A stretch of DNA of 64,000 nucleotides from Pseudomonas sp. P8_229 (GTDB taxonomy: Bacteria > Pseudomonadota > Gammaproteobacteria > Pseudomonadales > Pseudomonadaceae). The stretch lies in contig NZ_CP125378.1 in NCBI RefSeq assembly GCF_034008635.1, positions 214,501 to 278,500 of the forward strand, written 5' to 3'. Positions 37,332-47,300 of this stretch are shown in pieces. The translations under genes were made by a program, and so were the position numbers. Positions within the stretch are counted from its first letter, which is position 1; each line of letters starts with the position of its first letter. Below the pieces are notes generated by a model. It had not been told where the DNA came from and ran no database searches. It saw nothing but the letters and a program-made list of their open reading frames with translations.

Positions 37332-40300
37332 TCAGAGCCGGCGTTTGCGATTGAGGCTCGGGATGGTGGTTTGCGGGATGAGCACTTGCTGCGCCTGATC
37401 GGTGGTGCTGAGTGCCAGCGCCGCCAGCGTCGGCTGGCTGAACAGCGCCCGGGCGTCGGTGTGCAGACCGCTCTGGCGCATGCGCGCCACCAGGCTCACC
37501 GCCAGCAACGAGTGCCCACCGAGTTCGAAGAAGTTGTCATGCCGCCCGACTTGTTCGACACCGAGTACTTCACCCCAGATCTGCGCCAGCGTGGCTTCGA
37601 CTTCACCTTGCGGCGCGACGTAAGGCCGATTGATCACCGCGTCTGCCCCCGGTTCCGGCAGGGCTTTTCGGTCGATCTTGTCGTTCGGCGTCAGTGGCAA
37701 GGCGTCGAGTTGCACGAATGCGCCGGGCACCATGTACTCGGGCAACCGCTCCAGCACGTGGGCGCGCAAGGTCTCCAGACTGGGTTCTTCTACGCCGGAA
37801 CGCACGGTGTACCAGGCCACCAGACGCTCGTCGCGCACCATCACCACCGCTTCGCGAATCGCCGAATGCTCGATCAGCCGCGCCTCGATTTCTCCGGGTT
37901 CCAGACGTAAGCCACGCAGCTTGATCTGGAAGTCGTTGCGGCCGAGGAATTCCAGCTCGCCATCGTTGGCGTAGCGCACCAGATCGCCAGTGCGGTACAG
38001 CCGATCACCGGCTACAAACGGGCTGTCGATGAAGCGTTCAGCCTGCATCTCCGGCAAACCGTGATAACCCCGCGCCACGCCGACACCACCGATGTGCAGT
38101 TGACCGCTGACGCCTTGTGGCACCGGTTGGTCGTAGGCGTCGAGCACGTACAGGCGGGTGTTGCTCAGGGCTTTGCCGACCGGCACCACGTTGTCCGGCA
38201 CCGGCATGTGCGGTTCCAGCGTCCAGCCGGTGCTGTCGACCGTGGTTTCGGTCGGGCCATAGACGTTGTGCAAACGCACCCACGGCAGCCGCGCACGTAC
38301 CTGACGCGCCAGCGCGGCACTGAGTTCACCGCCACCGTTGAGCACGTCGGTGAGGCTGGTGCATTGCTCGACACCCTCCTGCTCGATGAACTGCTGCAGC
38401 AATGCCGGGACGAACTTGACCACCGTCACTTGATGCTCGCGAATGGTCTGCACCACGTACGCCGAGTCACGGTTGCCATCCGGTCGCGCCAACACCAGAC
38501 GCATGCCGGAACACAGCGGCCAGAAGATCTCCCACACCGAACTGTCGAAGCTGAACGGGGCTTTTTGCAGCAGCGCGCCGTGCTCGGTCGGCGGACTGAG
38601 CTGCGAACCCCAGTGCACCATGTTGCAGGCGCTGCGGTGTTCGATCATCACGCCTTTGGGCAGCCCGGTAGAACCCGAGGTGTAGATCATGTAAGCGAGG
38701 TTCGAAGCGCTCAGGCCCGGCACCTGCGGATTGCCTGCTGGCTGCTGCGCCCAACTGCCGCGATCAAGGTCGATCAGCGCCACACCCGGTTCGCCCAGCA
38801 ATTGCCGCGTGGCGCCATGCACCAACAGGGCGACCGGCGCGCTGTCCTGCAACATGTAGTTGAGGCGTTCCAGCGGATAGTCCGGGTCCAGCGGCACATA
38901 GGCGCCGCCGGCCTTGAGGATGCCGAGCAGACCAACCACCAGATCCAGCCCGCGCTCGACGCAGATCGCCACTCGCGCATCCGGCTGCACACCCAGTTCA
39001 CGCAAGTGATGGGCCAGACGGTTGGCGCGTTCGTTGAGTTCGCGATAACTCAGGCTGCGTTCACCGGCCTGCAGCGCGATGGCATGCGGTTTACGCCGCG
39101 CCTGGGCTTCGAACAAGGCATGCAGCGGCTGCTCCAGCGGGCAGTCGACCTCGGTGGCGTTGAACGCGCTCAGCAAGCGTTGCAACTCCTCGGGCTGCAG
39201 GATCGGCAAGCGGTTCAACGGCTGTTGCGGCGCCTGCTCCAGCGCCTGCACCAAGCCGCTCAACGCCGCTTGCATGTAACCGCAGATCCGCTGCGCGCCG
39301 ATCTGCGCCACAGCCCGACCGGTGAGGCGCAAGCCGTTGCCATAATCATCCACGCTCATGGTCAGCGGATAGTTGGTGCGTTCTTCGTTGGCCAGGGTTT
39401 CGATGCCTTGCCAGGATTGCCGCGAGGGTTCCAGCAACTCCGATTCATCGCTGTGCCGGTAGTTAAGCAGCGCGCTAAACAGCGGCGACGGCGACGCCAC
39501 CCCGCTGCAACGCTGGGCCAGCGCCAATGAAGCGTGTTCGTGCCCAAGCAGCGCGGTCAGCCGCGCGTGGGTCGCGCGCACGGCGTCCAGTACTCCGGCG
39601 TCGACGTCGATGCGCAGCGGCAAGCTATTGATGAACACCCCCAGTGCCCGGTCAGCGCCCTCGCCGCCCTGCATGCGCCCCATCAGCACCGTGCCGAACA
39701 CCACGCGTTGCTGGCCGGACGTCGCCGCCAGCACCCGCGCCCACGCCAGATGAATCAGGCTTGCGACGCTGACACCGGCCTGGCGCGCCTGATGGCGCAA
39801 ACGCTGATACACGTCTGCCGGCAGCGCCTGCTGCACTTCGTCGATGCCGCGTCCGTCGCCCTGCACTTCTTGCAGACCGAACGGCAGAGTCGGCTCGTCG
39901 ATGTCCGCCAGTTGCTCGCGGAAGAATGCCTCGTGCTCCTGCTCGCTGACGCCCAGTCGCGCCTGCGCCACATAGTTGCGATACGGCACCGGCGGCGCCA
40001 GCGCCACGACGTGCCCCGACAGACTGGCCTGCAACTCGCCGCGCATCACTTCGAGGGCGATGTGGTCCATCGCCAAGTGATGGAACAGCAAAATCCCCAC
40101 CACCCGGCCCAGCGCCGGATCCGGCGCATACACCAGACGCATCAACGGCGCCTGACTGACGTCGAGGCGATAACGTCGGGCGTTGAAGCGCGCGTGCAAC
40201 TGCTCGAGGATCGGCCCGTCAAGCGGATCAAGTTCGACTTTCTGCAACGGCAGCAGCGCGTCGCGCCACACCACCTGCACCGGCGTGGTCAAGCCTTCCC

Positions 40301-43300
40301 AGACCACCGCCGTGCGCAGAATATCGTGGCGCGCCATGACCTCGCGCAGCGCCGCAGCGAAGGCCTCGACGCGCTCGCTACTGTCGAACGCCAATTGCGA
40401 TTGCAGCAGGTACGGATCGCCCTGCGCGGCGGTGATGTGGTGGTAGAGAATGCCTTCCTGCAACGGCGCCAGCGGATAAATGTCCTGCACGTTGGCCGCC
40501 CCGCCCGGCACCGTGGCGACGACCCGCTCGATGTCCGCCTGCTGCAGTTGCACCAGCGGCAGCATCGTCGGAGTGATGTGCGTGCAACCGGCGACGATGC
40601 GATTGGCCGGCACCTCGATTTCGCGCCCGCTGCCGACCGAGGCGGCCAGCGCCGCGAGGGTCGGCTGACTGAACAGCACGCGCACGTCACTGCTCAAATC
40701 GAGCTGACGCATGCGCTCGATCAGAATCACCGCCAGCAACGAATGCCCGCCCAGCTCGAAGAAATGGTCGTGACGCCCGACGCGCTCGACTTGCAGCACT
40801 TCTGCCCAGATCTGCGCCAGGGCGATTTCGACCTCGCCTTGCGGCGCCTGGTATTCGCGGCGGATCAAGTCGTCCGGGCCAGGGACCGGCAGTGCCTTGC
40901 GATCCACCTTACCGTTGGCGGTCAGTGGCAGGGCCGGCAGACGCACGTAGGCGCTCGGCAGCATGGCGCTGCTCAGGCGAGTCTTCAGGTGCGCGTGCAA
41001 CTGGTTGATGTCCAGCGGCGCTTGCTCGGTAAACCACGCCAACAACTGACCATCGCGCACCAGCACCACGGCCTCGCGCACCGCCGCATGGCTGGCAAGT
41101 GCGCTCTCGATTTCCCCCGGTTCGATACGCACGCCACGGATTTTCACCTGATCGTCGTTGCGCCCCAGATACTCCAAAGTGCCGTCGGTACGCCAGCGTG
41201 CGAGGTCGCCAGTTCGATACAGCCGCGCCCCCGGTTCGTTGCTGAACGGATCGCGCAGGAAGCGTTCGGCGGTCAGGTCCGTACGGTTCAGGTAACCACG
41301 AGCCACCCCGGCCCCGCCGACGTACAGCTCGCCGGTCACGCCCAGCGGCACCGGTTGTTGCTGCTCGTCGAGCAAATACACCGTGGCGTTGCTCACTGGC
41401 TTGCCGATGTGCAGCGCCTGCCCCGCGTCAATGCGCCCGGAGGTCGCCACCACCGTGGCTTCGGTCGGGCCGTAGTTGTTGATCACCGCGAACGATTGCT
41501 GGCGCGGGAACTGCCGCAGGCGATCACCACCGATCAGCAGCGTGCGCAAGGTCGGGTGATCGAGTTGGCGGTTGAACGCGTATTCGGCGATCGGGGTCGG
41601 CAGAAAACTGACGTCCAGCGGCTGCGCACGCCACCAGTCGAGCAGCGCATCGATGTCTTCGTTGCCATCGCTGGCGGGCGCCAGGTGCAGGATCGCGCCC
41701 ACGCACAGCGCCGGCCAGACCTCCCAGGCCATCGCGTCAAAACCGAACCCGGCGAGGCACGAGGTATGGCTGCCGGCATTCAAGTCGAAAACGTCAGCGT
41801 GCCAATCCACCAGGTTGCACAAGGTCCGGTGCTCGACCATTACCCCTTTGGGCAGGCCGGTGGAGCCGGAGGTGTAAATCACGTAGGCGAGGTTTGCCGG
41901 GGTCAGTGCGGGCACTCTCGGCGCGCCGAGGTTGGCGGCGGACCAGGTCTGGCGATCAAGCTCGATCACCGGCACCGACAACGCTGGCAGATGCCCGCGT
42001 AACGCACTCTGGGTCAGCACTGCCAGCGGCGCGCTGTCGTCCAGCAGATAGCTCAGGCGCTCGGTCGGATGCGCCGGGTCGAGTGGCACATACGCGGCGC
42101 CGGCCTTGAGAATCGCCAGCAGCCCGACCAGCGTGTCGAGACCGCGCCGGGCGACGATTGCCACCCGGTCATCCGGGCGCACACCGAGATCGAGCAGATG
42201 ATGAGCGAGTGCGTTGGCGCGCTGATTGAGCTCGGCATAGGTCAGGCATTTCCCTTGCTGAACCGCCGCCAGCGCCTGCGGCCGTTGCAGCGCTTGAGCC
42301 TCGATTCGCTGCTGAATCGTGGTCACGCTCGGGTAGTCCACCCGCGTCGCATTCCACTGTTGCAGCAGCGCGACTTCTTCAGGCGTGCTCAGGCTGAACG
42401 CCGTTATCGGCAGGTTCACCGCCTCCAGTCCTTGTTCCAGGATCAGCAGCCAGCGTTCGGCCAGCACCTTGACTTCATCGGCACTGAAATACGCCTCGCT
42501 GTAAATCAGGTACAGACGCGCGTCGTCGTTGGCCAGATTACTCAGCAGGTGCACCGCCAGCGGCGTCGCCTCTTCCACGTTCGAGACCTTGGTGACCCGC
42601 GCCAGCGCCTCGCCGTAGCGGTAATCGTGGGTGTCCTGCTCGTAGGAAACGGTCAGTTCGAACAGTTGCGAGCGGTCCTCGCGCAGCAGGCCCAGGGCAC
42701 GGTTCATCTCGCTCAAGGGGAAGCGCTGATGGCGGAAATCCTTTTTCAGTTCATCACGGATTGCCCTGATCAGCTCACCGAAGGTCTGTTCACGGCCAAA
42801 GCCCATGCGCACCGGGCTGATTTGCGCGAACAGCCCGAGGGTGGATTTGAACCGTGCACCGGAGCGGTTGAGGATCGGCAGCCCCACCACCCATTCGTCA
42901 CGCTGCGCGGTGCGGCTGAAGTACACGTGCAGCGCTGCCAGCAGAACATGGAACGCCGAGGCAGCAAACTCCCGGGCCACCTGCTTCATGCGCTGGTGCA
43001 GCAGTGCCGGCAGGGGCTGCGCAAAAACCTGCGTCTGCGCATCAGCACCGGCCAGACTCTGTTGATGGCGCGGTAGCAGCAACGGCTCGGGCAATTGTCG
43101 GTATTTGTCCAGCCAGTAGGCACGGTCCAGCGCATAACGGGGCGAGCCGTGATAGCGCGCATTGTCTTCGATGAAGTCAATGTACGACGGCGCCGAAGCC
43201 GGTGCGGGCTGACCGTGCGCCAGGGCGTTATAGATCTCGTCCAGTGACTTGAGCATCTCGCCAAAGCTCCAGCCATCGACAATCAAGTGATGGGCCAGAA

Positions 43301-43745
43301 TCGACAGCCAATGCCGCTGCTCGTCGAGGCGGATCAGCAGAAAACGGAACAAGGGATCGCCGTCCAGCACGAAGGGCTGATCGATACGCTGCTGAATCAA
43401 TGCCCGCGCTGCCGACTCCGGGTCGGCGTGCGCCGACACATCATGAATCGGCATCGGCGCCGGCAATGCGTGGGCAAACCGCTGCAAAGACAGGCCATCG
43501 ACACCGGCGCCCGGCAACAGGATCGTACGCATGGCGTCATGCCGGGCCACCAGACCTTCGAGGGCCGCCTGCATACATGCCGGATCCAGTGGGCCGATCA
43601 GGTCCATATACCCGCCGATGTTGTACAACGGCGAATCGCCGCGACTCAGCTGATCCAGCCAGATGTCCAACTGCGCAGCAGTCAGCGGATACGTCTGGAG
43701 CGATGCGGACGGGGTGTCCACCGTCGGGGCAGAAATAGACGGCAT
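37332..43745 (-). CDS. arfA: Two-module lipoinitiation NRPS (lipopeptide modules 1-2), ArfA type
   Basis: A 2137-residue initiation synthetase: starter C (residues 1-460, HHLIVDG near 151), A1 (about 475-950), T1 (Ser about 1000), dual epimerisation/condensation C2 (about 1055-1500), A2 (about 1535-2030), T2 (Ser about 2078). The Cstart domain joins a beta-hydroxy fatty acid, supplied as a CoA or ACP thioester because no acyl-AMP ligase or ACP is encoded nearby, to the first amino acid. Pocket codes read Leu (DAWFLGNVVK) for A1 and an acidic residue (DSWKLGVVDK) for A2. The dual C2 flips Leu1 to D. The 6.4-kb size and two modules match ArfA. ATG at 43745 follows GAAGGA. The gene is divergent from a luxR regulator. 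Confidence 0.95.
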   Translation of the reverse strand: MPSISAPTVDTPSASLQTYPLTAAQLDIWLDQLSRGDSPLYNIGGYMDLIGPLDPACMQAALEGLVARHDAMRTILLPGAGVDGLSLQRFAHALPAPMPIHDVSAHADPESAARALIQQRIDQPFVLDGDPLFRFLLIRLDEQRHWLSILAHHLIVDGWSFGEMLKSLDEIYNALAHGQPAPASAPSYIDFIEDNARYHGSPRYALDRAYWLDKYRQLPEPLLLPRHQQSLAGADAQTQVFAQPLPALLHQRMKQVAREFAASAFHVLLAALHVYFSRTAQRDEWVVGLPILNRSGARFKSTLGLFAQISPVRMGFGREQTFGELIRAIRDELKKDFRHQRFPLSEMNRALGLLREDRSQLFELTVSYEQDTHDYRYGEALARVTKVSNVEEATPLAVHLLSNLANDDARLYLIYSEAYFSADEVKVLAERWLLILEQGLEAVNLPITAFSLSTPEEVALLQQWNATRVDYPSVTTIQQRIEAQALQRPQALAAVQQGKCLTYAELNQRANALAHHLLDLGVRPDDRVAIVARRGLDTLVGLLAILKAGAAYVPLDPAHPTERLSYLLDDSAPLAVLTQSALRGHLPALSVPVIELDRQTWSAANLGAPRVPALTPANLAYVIYTSGSTGLPKGVMVEHRTLCNLVDWHADVFDLNAGSHTSCLAGFGFDAMAWEVWPALCVGAILHLAPASDGNEDIDALLDWWRAQPLDVSFLPTPIAEYAFNRQLDHPTLRTLLIGGDRLRQFPRQQSFAVINNYGPTEATVVATSGRIDAGQALHIGKPVSNATVYLLDEQQQPVPLGVTGELYVGGAGVARGYLNRTDLTAERFLRDPFSNEPGARLYRTGDLARWRTDGTLEYLGRNDDQVKIRGVRIEPGEIESALASHAAVREAVVLVRDGQLLAWFTEQAPLDINQLHAHLKTRLSSAMLPSAYVRLPALPLTANGKVDRKALPVPGPDDLIRREYQAPQGEVEIALAQIWAEVLQVERVGRHDHFFELGGHSLLAVILIERMRQLDLSSDVRVLFSQPTLAALAASVGSGREIEVPANRIVAGCTHITPTMLPLVQLQQADIERVVATVPGGAANVQDIYPLAPLQEGILYHHITAAQGDPYLLQSQLAFDSSERVEAFAAALREVMARHDILRTAVVWEGLTTPVQVVWRDALLPLQKVELDPLDGPILEQLHARFNARRYRLDVSQAPLMRLVYAPDPALGRVVGILLFHHLAMDHIALEVMRGELQASLSGHVVALAPPVPYRNYVAQARLGVSEQEHEAFFREQLADIDEPTLPFGLQEVQGDGRGIDEVQQALPADVYQRLRHQARQAGVSVASLIHLAWARVLAATSGQQRVVFGTVLMGRMQGGEGADRALGVFINSLPLRIDVDAGVLDAVRATHARLTALLGHEHASLALAQRCSGVASPSPLFSALLNYRHSDESELLEPSRQSWQGIETLANEERTNYPLTMSVDDYGNGLRLTGRAVAQIGAQRICGYMQAALSGLVQALEQAPQQPLNRLPILQPEELQRLLSAFNATEVDCPLEQPLHALFEAQARRKPHAIALQAGERSLSYRELNERANRLAHHLRELGVQPDARVAICVERGLDLVVGLLGILKAGGAYVPLDPDYPLERLNYMLQDSAPVALLVHGATRQLLGEPGVALIDLDRGSWAQQPAGNPQVPGLSASNLAYMIYTSGSTGLPKGVMIEHRSACNMVHWGSQLSPPTEHGALLQKAPFSFDSSVWEIFWPLCSGMRLVLARPDGNRDSAYVVQTIREHQVTVVKFVPALLQQFIEQEGVEQCTSLTDVLNGGGELSAALARQVRARLPWVRLHNVYGPTETTVDSTGWTLEPHMPVPDNVVPVGKALSNTRLYVLDAYDQPVPQGVSGQLHIGGVGVARGYHGLPEMQAERFIDSPFVAGDRLYRTGDLVRYANDGELEFLGRNDFQIKLRGLRLEPGEIEARLIEHSAIREAVVMVRDERLVAWYTVRSGVEEPSLETLRAHVLERLPEYMVPGAFVQLDALPLTPNDKIDRKALPEPGADAVINRPYVAPQGEVEATLAQIWGEVLGVEQVGRHDNFFELGGHSLLAVSLVARMRQSGLHTDARALFSQPTLAALALSTTDQAQQVLIPQTTIPSLNRKRRL
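37400..40630 (-). other. NRPS module 2: dual C/E-A(Asp or Glu)-T
   Basis: Boundaries are approximate. The C domain has DIYPLAPLQEGILYHH and HHLAMDH, dual type, so residue 1 becomes D. The A domain shows FDSSVWE, K before FVPA, LNGGGE, HNVYGPTE and TTVD, pocket DSWKLGVVDK. Lys278 points to an acidic substrate; Asp is favoured from the amphisin-group architecture, Glu is not excluded. Confidence 0.75.
40630..43745 (-). other. NRPS module 1: Cstart-A(Leu)-T
   Basis: Boundaries are approximate. The lipoinitiation C domain has an intact HHLIVDG. The A domain shows FDAMAWE, F before LPTP, LIGGD, INNYGPTE and ATVV, giving pocket DAWFLGNVVK, the standard Pseudomonas Leu code. Confidence 0.9.
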
Positions 43746-44233
43746 AAGATCCTTCTCATGTGATTTTGCGCCTATTCAAGCATCGGCCCCGGCGCCGACG
43801 TGACACGTGAAACCCGGACAACCCGGCCCCCTGCGCAGGCCTGTCAGCACCTGCCGCACCTAAATACGTCGGAAGTTTGTAAAAGTTCGGAGAGGAAACA
43901 CTGAAAAATTTGTAGGAAAAATGCCACACGCCAGCGCTGCCATCGACCTGCGCAGAGCGCCCACAACAACATGACGCCCCCGGTTTTCAGGGCTTTGGCG
44001 TGACCAAACAGTCACACAAACCCCGTCACCTGTACCAAACACCGTCAGAAGCCCGGCGCCAACTTTCAGAAATGATGGCACTTTGTGTCCCCGGTTTCCC
44101 CTACAGACGCAGGGCAAAACCATAGGCTTAAATCCCGCCCCAGATCAGTTTCAAGGAAAGGCGATTGCGTGGGCGGCTTTTGCATAAACAGCGGACGACT
44201 CGGTGATGACTCGGAACCAGGGATGACAAGGAT
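43746..44233. promoter_or_regulatory. 488-bp divergent promoter region between the first NRPS gene and luxR
   Basis: No gene is seen here. It must hold the start sites for the NRPS operon and the divergent luxR gene. Visible elements are a palindrome ACGTG-A-CACGT at 43798-43808, about 53 bp from the NRPS start; an AT-rich stretch at 43860-43925; and an inverted repeat GTGAC, six bases, GTCAC at 44000-44015. None could be matched with confidence to a known lux-box or promoter consensus by eye. Confidence 0.6.
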
Positions 44234-45028
44234 ATGAATCTGACCGGCAGCATTCGCAACATGGAAAACCCGCATTTCTACTGGCAACTGGGCGAACTGA
44301 TTGCCAGCACCGGCGACGATCATTTCGCCAGCAACCTGTTCCAGTTGGTCGACACGCTGGTGCCGGTCAATCGGGTCGATCTCAGCGAATGGACGCTGGA
44401 CGAACGCCAGGCCAGCGTGGTCGAGATCAAGGCGCTGGGCAGCGCAGGCCTGCCGCAGACCTTCCCACCGCCGGATCCTTTGCAGCGCCCGGACGATCAT
44501 CCGTTGTTGCAAAAGATGATCGAGATGAATGACTCACTGCTGATTCAACTCAAAGCGTCGCTCCAGCCCCGACATCCGCAGCACAGCGTGCACCAGTGCA
44601 ATCTGGTGTCTCGCACCTCCAACCGCCGCTGTGTCATCTCGTTCTATCGACCGCATACGCAACGGGTGTTTTCCCTGCCGGAGCTGTCGTTTCTCAAAAG
44701 CCTGTCCGACACCCTGCTGCCACTGATCGAGCGCCACGCACACCTCAGTCGGCAGATCATCACCAAGCAGCCGCGCCTGCCATTGGCCGACCTGGAGCAG
44801 GCGCCATTGCAGCAGGTGTTCGATGAGCGTCTGGCGCTGGGCGGCATCGTCCTGTCGGCCCGGGAAAAGGAAGTCTGCCTAGGGCTGCTGACTGGCGGCA
44901 CCGTGCCGCAACTGGCCGAGAAGTTGCGGGTCAAGAGCAGTTCGGTCGAGACCTACCTCAAGCGTGCGACCGCCAAACTCGGGGTCAGCGGGCGGCATGG
45001 CCTGGCGCGGTGGATGGCCGGGGCCTGA
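44234..45028 (+). CDS. LuxR-type transcriptional regulator of the lipopeptide cluster (upstream side)
   Basis: 264 residues with a C-terminal GerE/LuxR helix-turn-helix (LSAREKEVCLGLLTG ... SSVETYLKRATAKLGV, about residues 200-255). The N-terminal domain resembles the paralogue at 2294 (ELIASTGDDHF) and shows no clear acyl-homoserine-lactone-binding motifs. In arthrofactin and related clusters a LuxR gene at this place, divergent from the initiating NRPS gene, is needed for production. The first ATG is used; AAGGA is almost adjacent to it, so the ATG at 44261 (MENPHFYW) remains possible. A hairpin with a T-run follows the gene. Confidence 0.88.
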   Translation: MNLTGSIRNMENPHFYWQLGELIASTGDDHFASNLFQLVDTLVPVNRVDLSEWTLDERQASVVEIKALGSAGLPQTFPPPDPLQRPDDHPLLQKMIEMNDSLLIQLKASLQPRHPQHSVHQCNLVSRTSNRRCVISFYRPHTQRVFSLPELSFLKSLSDTLLPLIERHAHLSRQIITKQPRLPLADLEQAPLQQVFDERLALGGIVLSAREKEVCLGLLTGGTVPQLAEKLRVKSSSVETYLKRATAKLGVSGRHGLARWMAGA

Positions 45029-45090
45029 TCGAAAAAACCCTTGATCAACATTTTCCAATGGGGTGAGGGATTCAGTGCCCTGACCCGACG

Positions 45091-45115
45091 GTGCCGACAC
45101 CGGCACGCCTTTTTC
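45091..45115 (+). terminator. Terminator between luxR and the outer-membrane lipoprotein gene
   Basis: GTGCCG, four bases, CGGCAC, then GCCTTTTT. A 6-bp GC-rich stem with five Ts, 17 nt before the next start codon. It probably makes the lipoprotein gene at least partly independent of luxR, or acts as an attenuator. Confidence 0.65.
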
Positions 45116-45131
45116 TGCATGAGAACGTTCG

Positions 45132-46538
45132 ATGTTGCGCACCTCCCTGTTGTCCTTGGCCGTCCTGCTGGCCGGTTGCTCGTTGGTTCCCGAATACCAG
45201 CGCCCTGCCTCGCCGAGCGCTGCGCAGTATCCGCAAGGCAGGGTTTACCCGGCACAGACACTGGCGCCAACGCGCACCGAAGACTGGCGCACGCTGTTCA
45301 ACGACCCGGCGCTGCAACAGTTGATCGAAAGCGCGTTGGTGAACAATCGCGACCTGCGGGTGGCGGCGCTGAACGTCGAGGCGTTTCAGGCGCAGTACCG
45401 GATCCAGCGCGCCGACCTGCTGCCGGCGCTGTCGGCCAATGCCAGCGAATCACGCCAGCGCCTGCCGCCCAGCGTGACCCGCAGCAAAGCCATGATCAAC
45501 TCGACCTACGCGGTGAACCTGGGCGTCAGCGCCTATGAACTGGATTTCTTCGGCCGGGTGCGCAGCCTCAGCGAGCAGGCGCTGCAGACCTGGCTGGCGA
45601 CCGAACAGGCGCGGCGCAGCGCCGAGCTGAGCCTGGTGGCCAACGTCGCCAACGCCTACCTGACCTGGCGCGCCGATCAGGAGCTGCTCGAACTGACCCG
45701 CCAGACCCTCACCGCCGATGAACAGAGCCTGCGCCTGACCACCCGCAACCGTGACGCCGGCAAGTCCTCGGCGCTGGAACAGGCGCAGGCCAAGACCAGC
45801 GTCGACAGTTCGCGAGCCAATCTGGCGCGCTATCAGCGCCAAGTGGCACAGGACCTGAACAGCCTGACGCTGCTGGTCGGCACTCAGGTTCCCGCGACGT
45901 TGCCCGCGCAACCGCTGTCCAGCGATCTGCTGCAACAACTGCCGGCCGGGCTGCCGTCGGACCTGCTGCAACGGCGCCCGGACATTCTTCAGGCCGAGTA
46001 CAAACTCAAGGCCGCCAATGCCAATATCGGCGCGGCGCGGGCGGCGTTTTTCCCCAGTGTCAGCCTGACCGCGAACGCCGGCACCTCCAGCCGCGATCTC
46101 TCCGGGCTGTTCAGCGCCGGCTCCGGTGCCTGGACTTTCCAGCCGCAAATCAACCTGCCGATTTTCAATGCCGGCAGCCTGCGCGCGAGCCTGGATTATT
46201 CGAAACTGCAAAAAGACGTGGCCGTCGCCGAATACGAGAAATCGATTCAGACCGCATTCCAGGAAGTCGCCGACGGCCTTGCCGCTCGAGGCACCTATCA
46301 GCAACAACTGCAGGCGCAGCGCGACCTGGTGCAAGCCACGCAGGACTACTACAACCTGGCGCAACACCGTTACCAGAACGGCGTCGACAGCAGCCTGACG
46401 TTTCTCGACGCACAGCGTTCACTGTTCAGTTCGCAACAGGGTTTGATCACAGATCGGCTGGCGCAACTGGTCGCCGAGGTCAACCTGTACACCGCGCTGG
46501 GCGGCGGCTGGCGGGCCGATGAGACTCGCGCGCAGTAG
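45132..46538 (+). CDS. NodT/OprM-family outer-membrane efflux lipoprotein, likely channel for MacAB
   Basis: 468 residues. The N-terminus is a lipoprotein signal ([17 protein letters not shown]) with the lipobox LAGC. Two OEP repeats follow, with typical pieces such as [53 protein letters not shown] and [13 protein letters not shown]. These proteins form the trimeric outer-membrane duct of tripartite pumps. Its position beside the lipopeptide regulator, while macA and macB lack an outer-membrane partner, suggests that it completes that exporter. Homologues occupy the same position in other Pseudomonas lipopeptide clusters. Length is normal for the family. Confidence 0.9.
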   Translation: MLRTSLLSLAVLLAGCSLVPEYQRPASPSAAQYPQGRVYPAQTLAPTRTEDWRTLFNDPALQQLIESALVNNRDLRVAALNVEAFQAQYRIQRADLLPALSANASESRQRLPPSVTRSKAMINSTYAVNLGVSAYELDFFGRVRSLSEQALQTWLATEQARRSAELSLVANVANAYLTWRADQELLELTRQTLTADEQSLRLTTRNRDAGKSSALEQAQAKTSVDSSRANLARYQRQVAQDLNSLTLLVGTQVPATLPAQPLSSDLLQQLPAGLPSDLLQRRPDILQAEYKLKAANANIGAARAAFFPSVSLTANAGTSSRDLSGLFSAGSGAWTFQPQINLPIFNAGSLRASLDYSKLQKDVAVAEYEKSIQTAFQEVADGLAARGTYQQQLQAQRDLVQATQDYYNLAQHRYQNGVDSSLTFLDAQRSLFSSQQGLITDRLAQLVAEVNLYTALGGGWRADETRAQ

Positions 46539-46694
46539 TCACTCGTCACTTTTTCTTACACCTTTTGTCGCCCGATCCTACGCTGCGCGGCGATCCGCGG
46601 CCGGCGGTTGCCTGCAGTTTGGTATCATGCGCCGCTTTTACGGTTAACCCCCCGCCAGTCCTGCCGACTGACGGGCTGCAAAAGGCGGTATTAG

Positions 46695-47300
46695 ATGACG
46701 GCTTTGTTGACTCGCCGCAAGGTGCTTGCGGGAATGGGCGTGCTGGGCCTGGGCCTGCTCGCCGGCTGCGACACCCGTGGCCAACTGTCGTACAAGTACG
46801 GCAAGGACCTGAGTGACAAGATCCTCGGACGCACCTTCAAACTGAAGAACACCGACGGCGAAACCATGACGCTGTCGAGCTTCCGCGGCCTGATGCCGAT
46901 GATCTTCTTCGGCTTCACCCAATGCCCGGCGGTGTGCCCGACCACCCTCGCCCGCGCGGCGCAAATCAAGAAACTGATGGGCAAGGACGGCGACCGTCTG
47001 CAGGTGATCTTCATCACCCTGGACCCGGAGCGCGACACGCCGCAAATCCTCGACGCGTATGTAAAAGCCTTCGACCCGAGCTTCGTCGCGCTGTACGGCA
47101 CGCTGGAAGAAACCAAGGCCACGGCCAAGGAATTCGACGTGTTCTACGAGAAGGTTCCAGCGGGCGACACTTACACCATCTCCCACACGTCCACCAGTTA
47201 CGTCTACGACTCGCGCGGCCAACTGCGCATGGGTCTGTCTGTATCGCTTTCGGCACAAGAGTGCACGGAAGATTTGCTCACCGTTATGGAGGTCTGCTGA
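46695..47300 (+). CDS. SCO1/SenC family copper chaperone lipoprotein
   Basis: 201 residues. The start has two arginines, a hydrophobic stretch and the lipobox LAGC, so the protein is probably a membrane-anchored periplasmic lipoprotein. A thioredoxin fold carries the copper-binding CPAVC (Cys about 77 and 81) and a distal His in ISHTSTSYV (about 164), the three SCO ligands. FITLDPERDTP is typical of the family. SCO proteins deliver copper to the CuA site of cytochrome c oxidase or reduce its cysteines. The stop codon overlaps the start of the PCuAC gene by one base. Confidence 0.92.
   Translation: MTALLTRRKVLAGMGVLGLGLLAGCDTRGQLSYKYGKDLSDKILGRTFKLKNTDGETMTLSSFRGLMPMIFFGFTQCPAVCPTTLARAAQIKKLMGKDGDRLQVIFITLDPERDTPQILDAYVKAFDPSFVALYGTLEETKATAKEFDVFYEKVPAGDTYTISHTSTSYVYDSRGQLRMGLSVSLSAQECTEDLLTVMEVC

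Noticed and set aside
45450..46367. A minus-strand frame opposite the outer-membrane lipoprotein gene
   Set aside because: It is a shadow frame; the plus-strand product has a lipobox and full OEP-family motifs.
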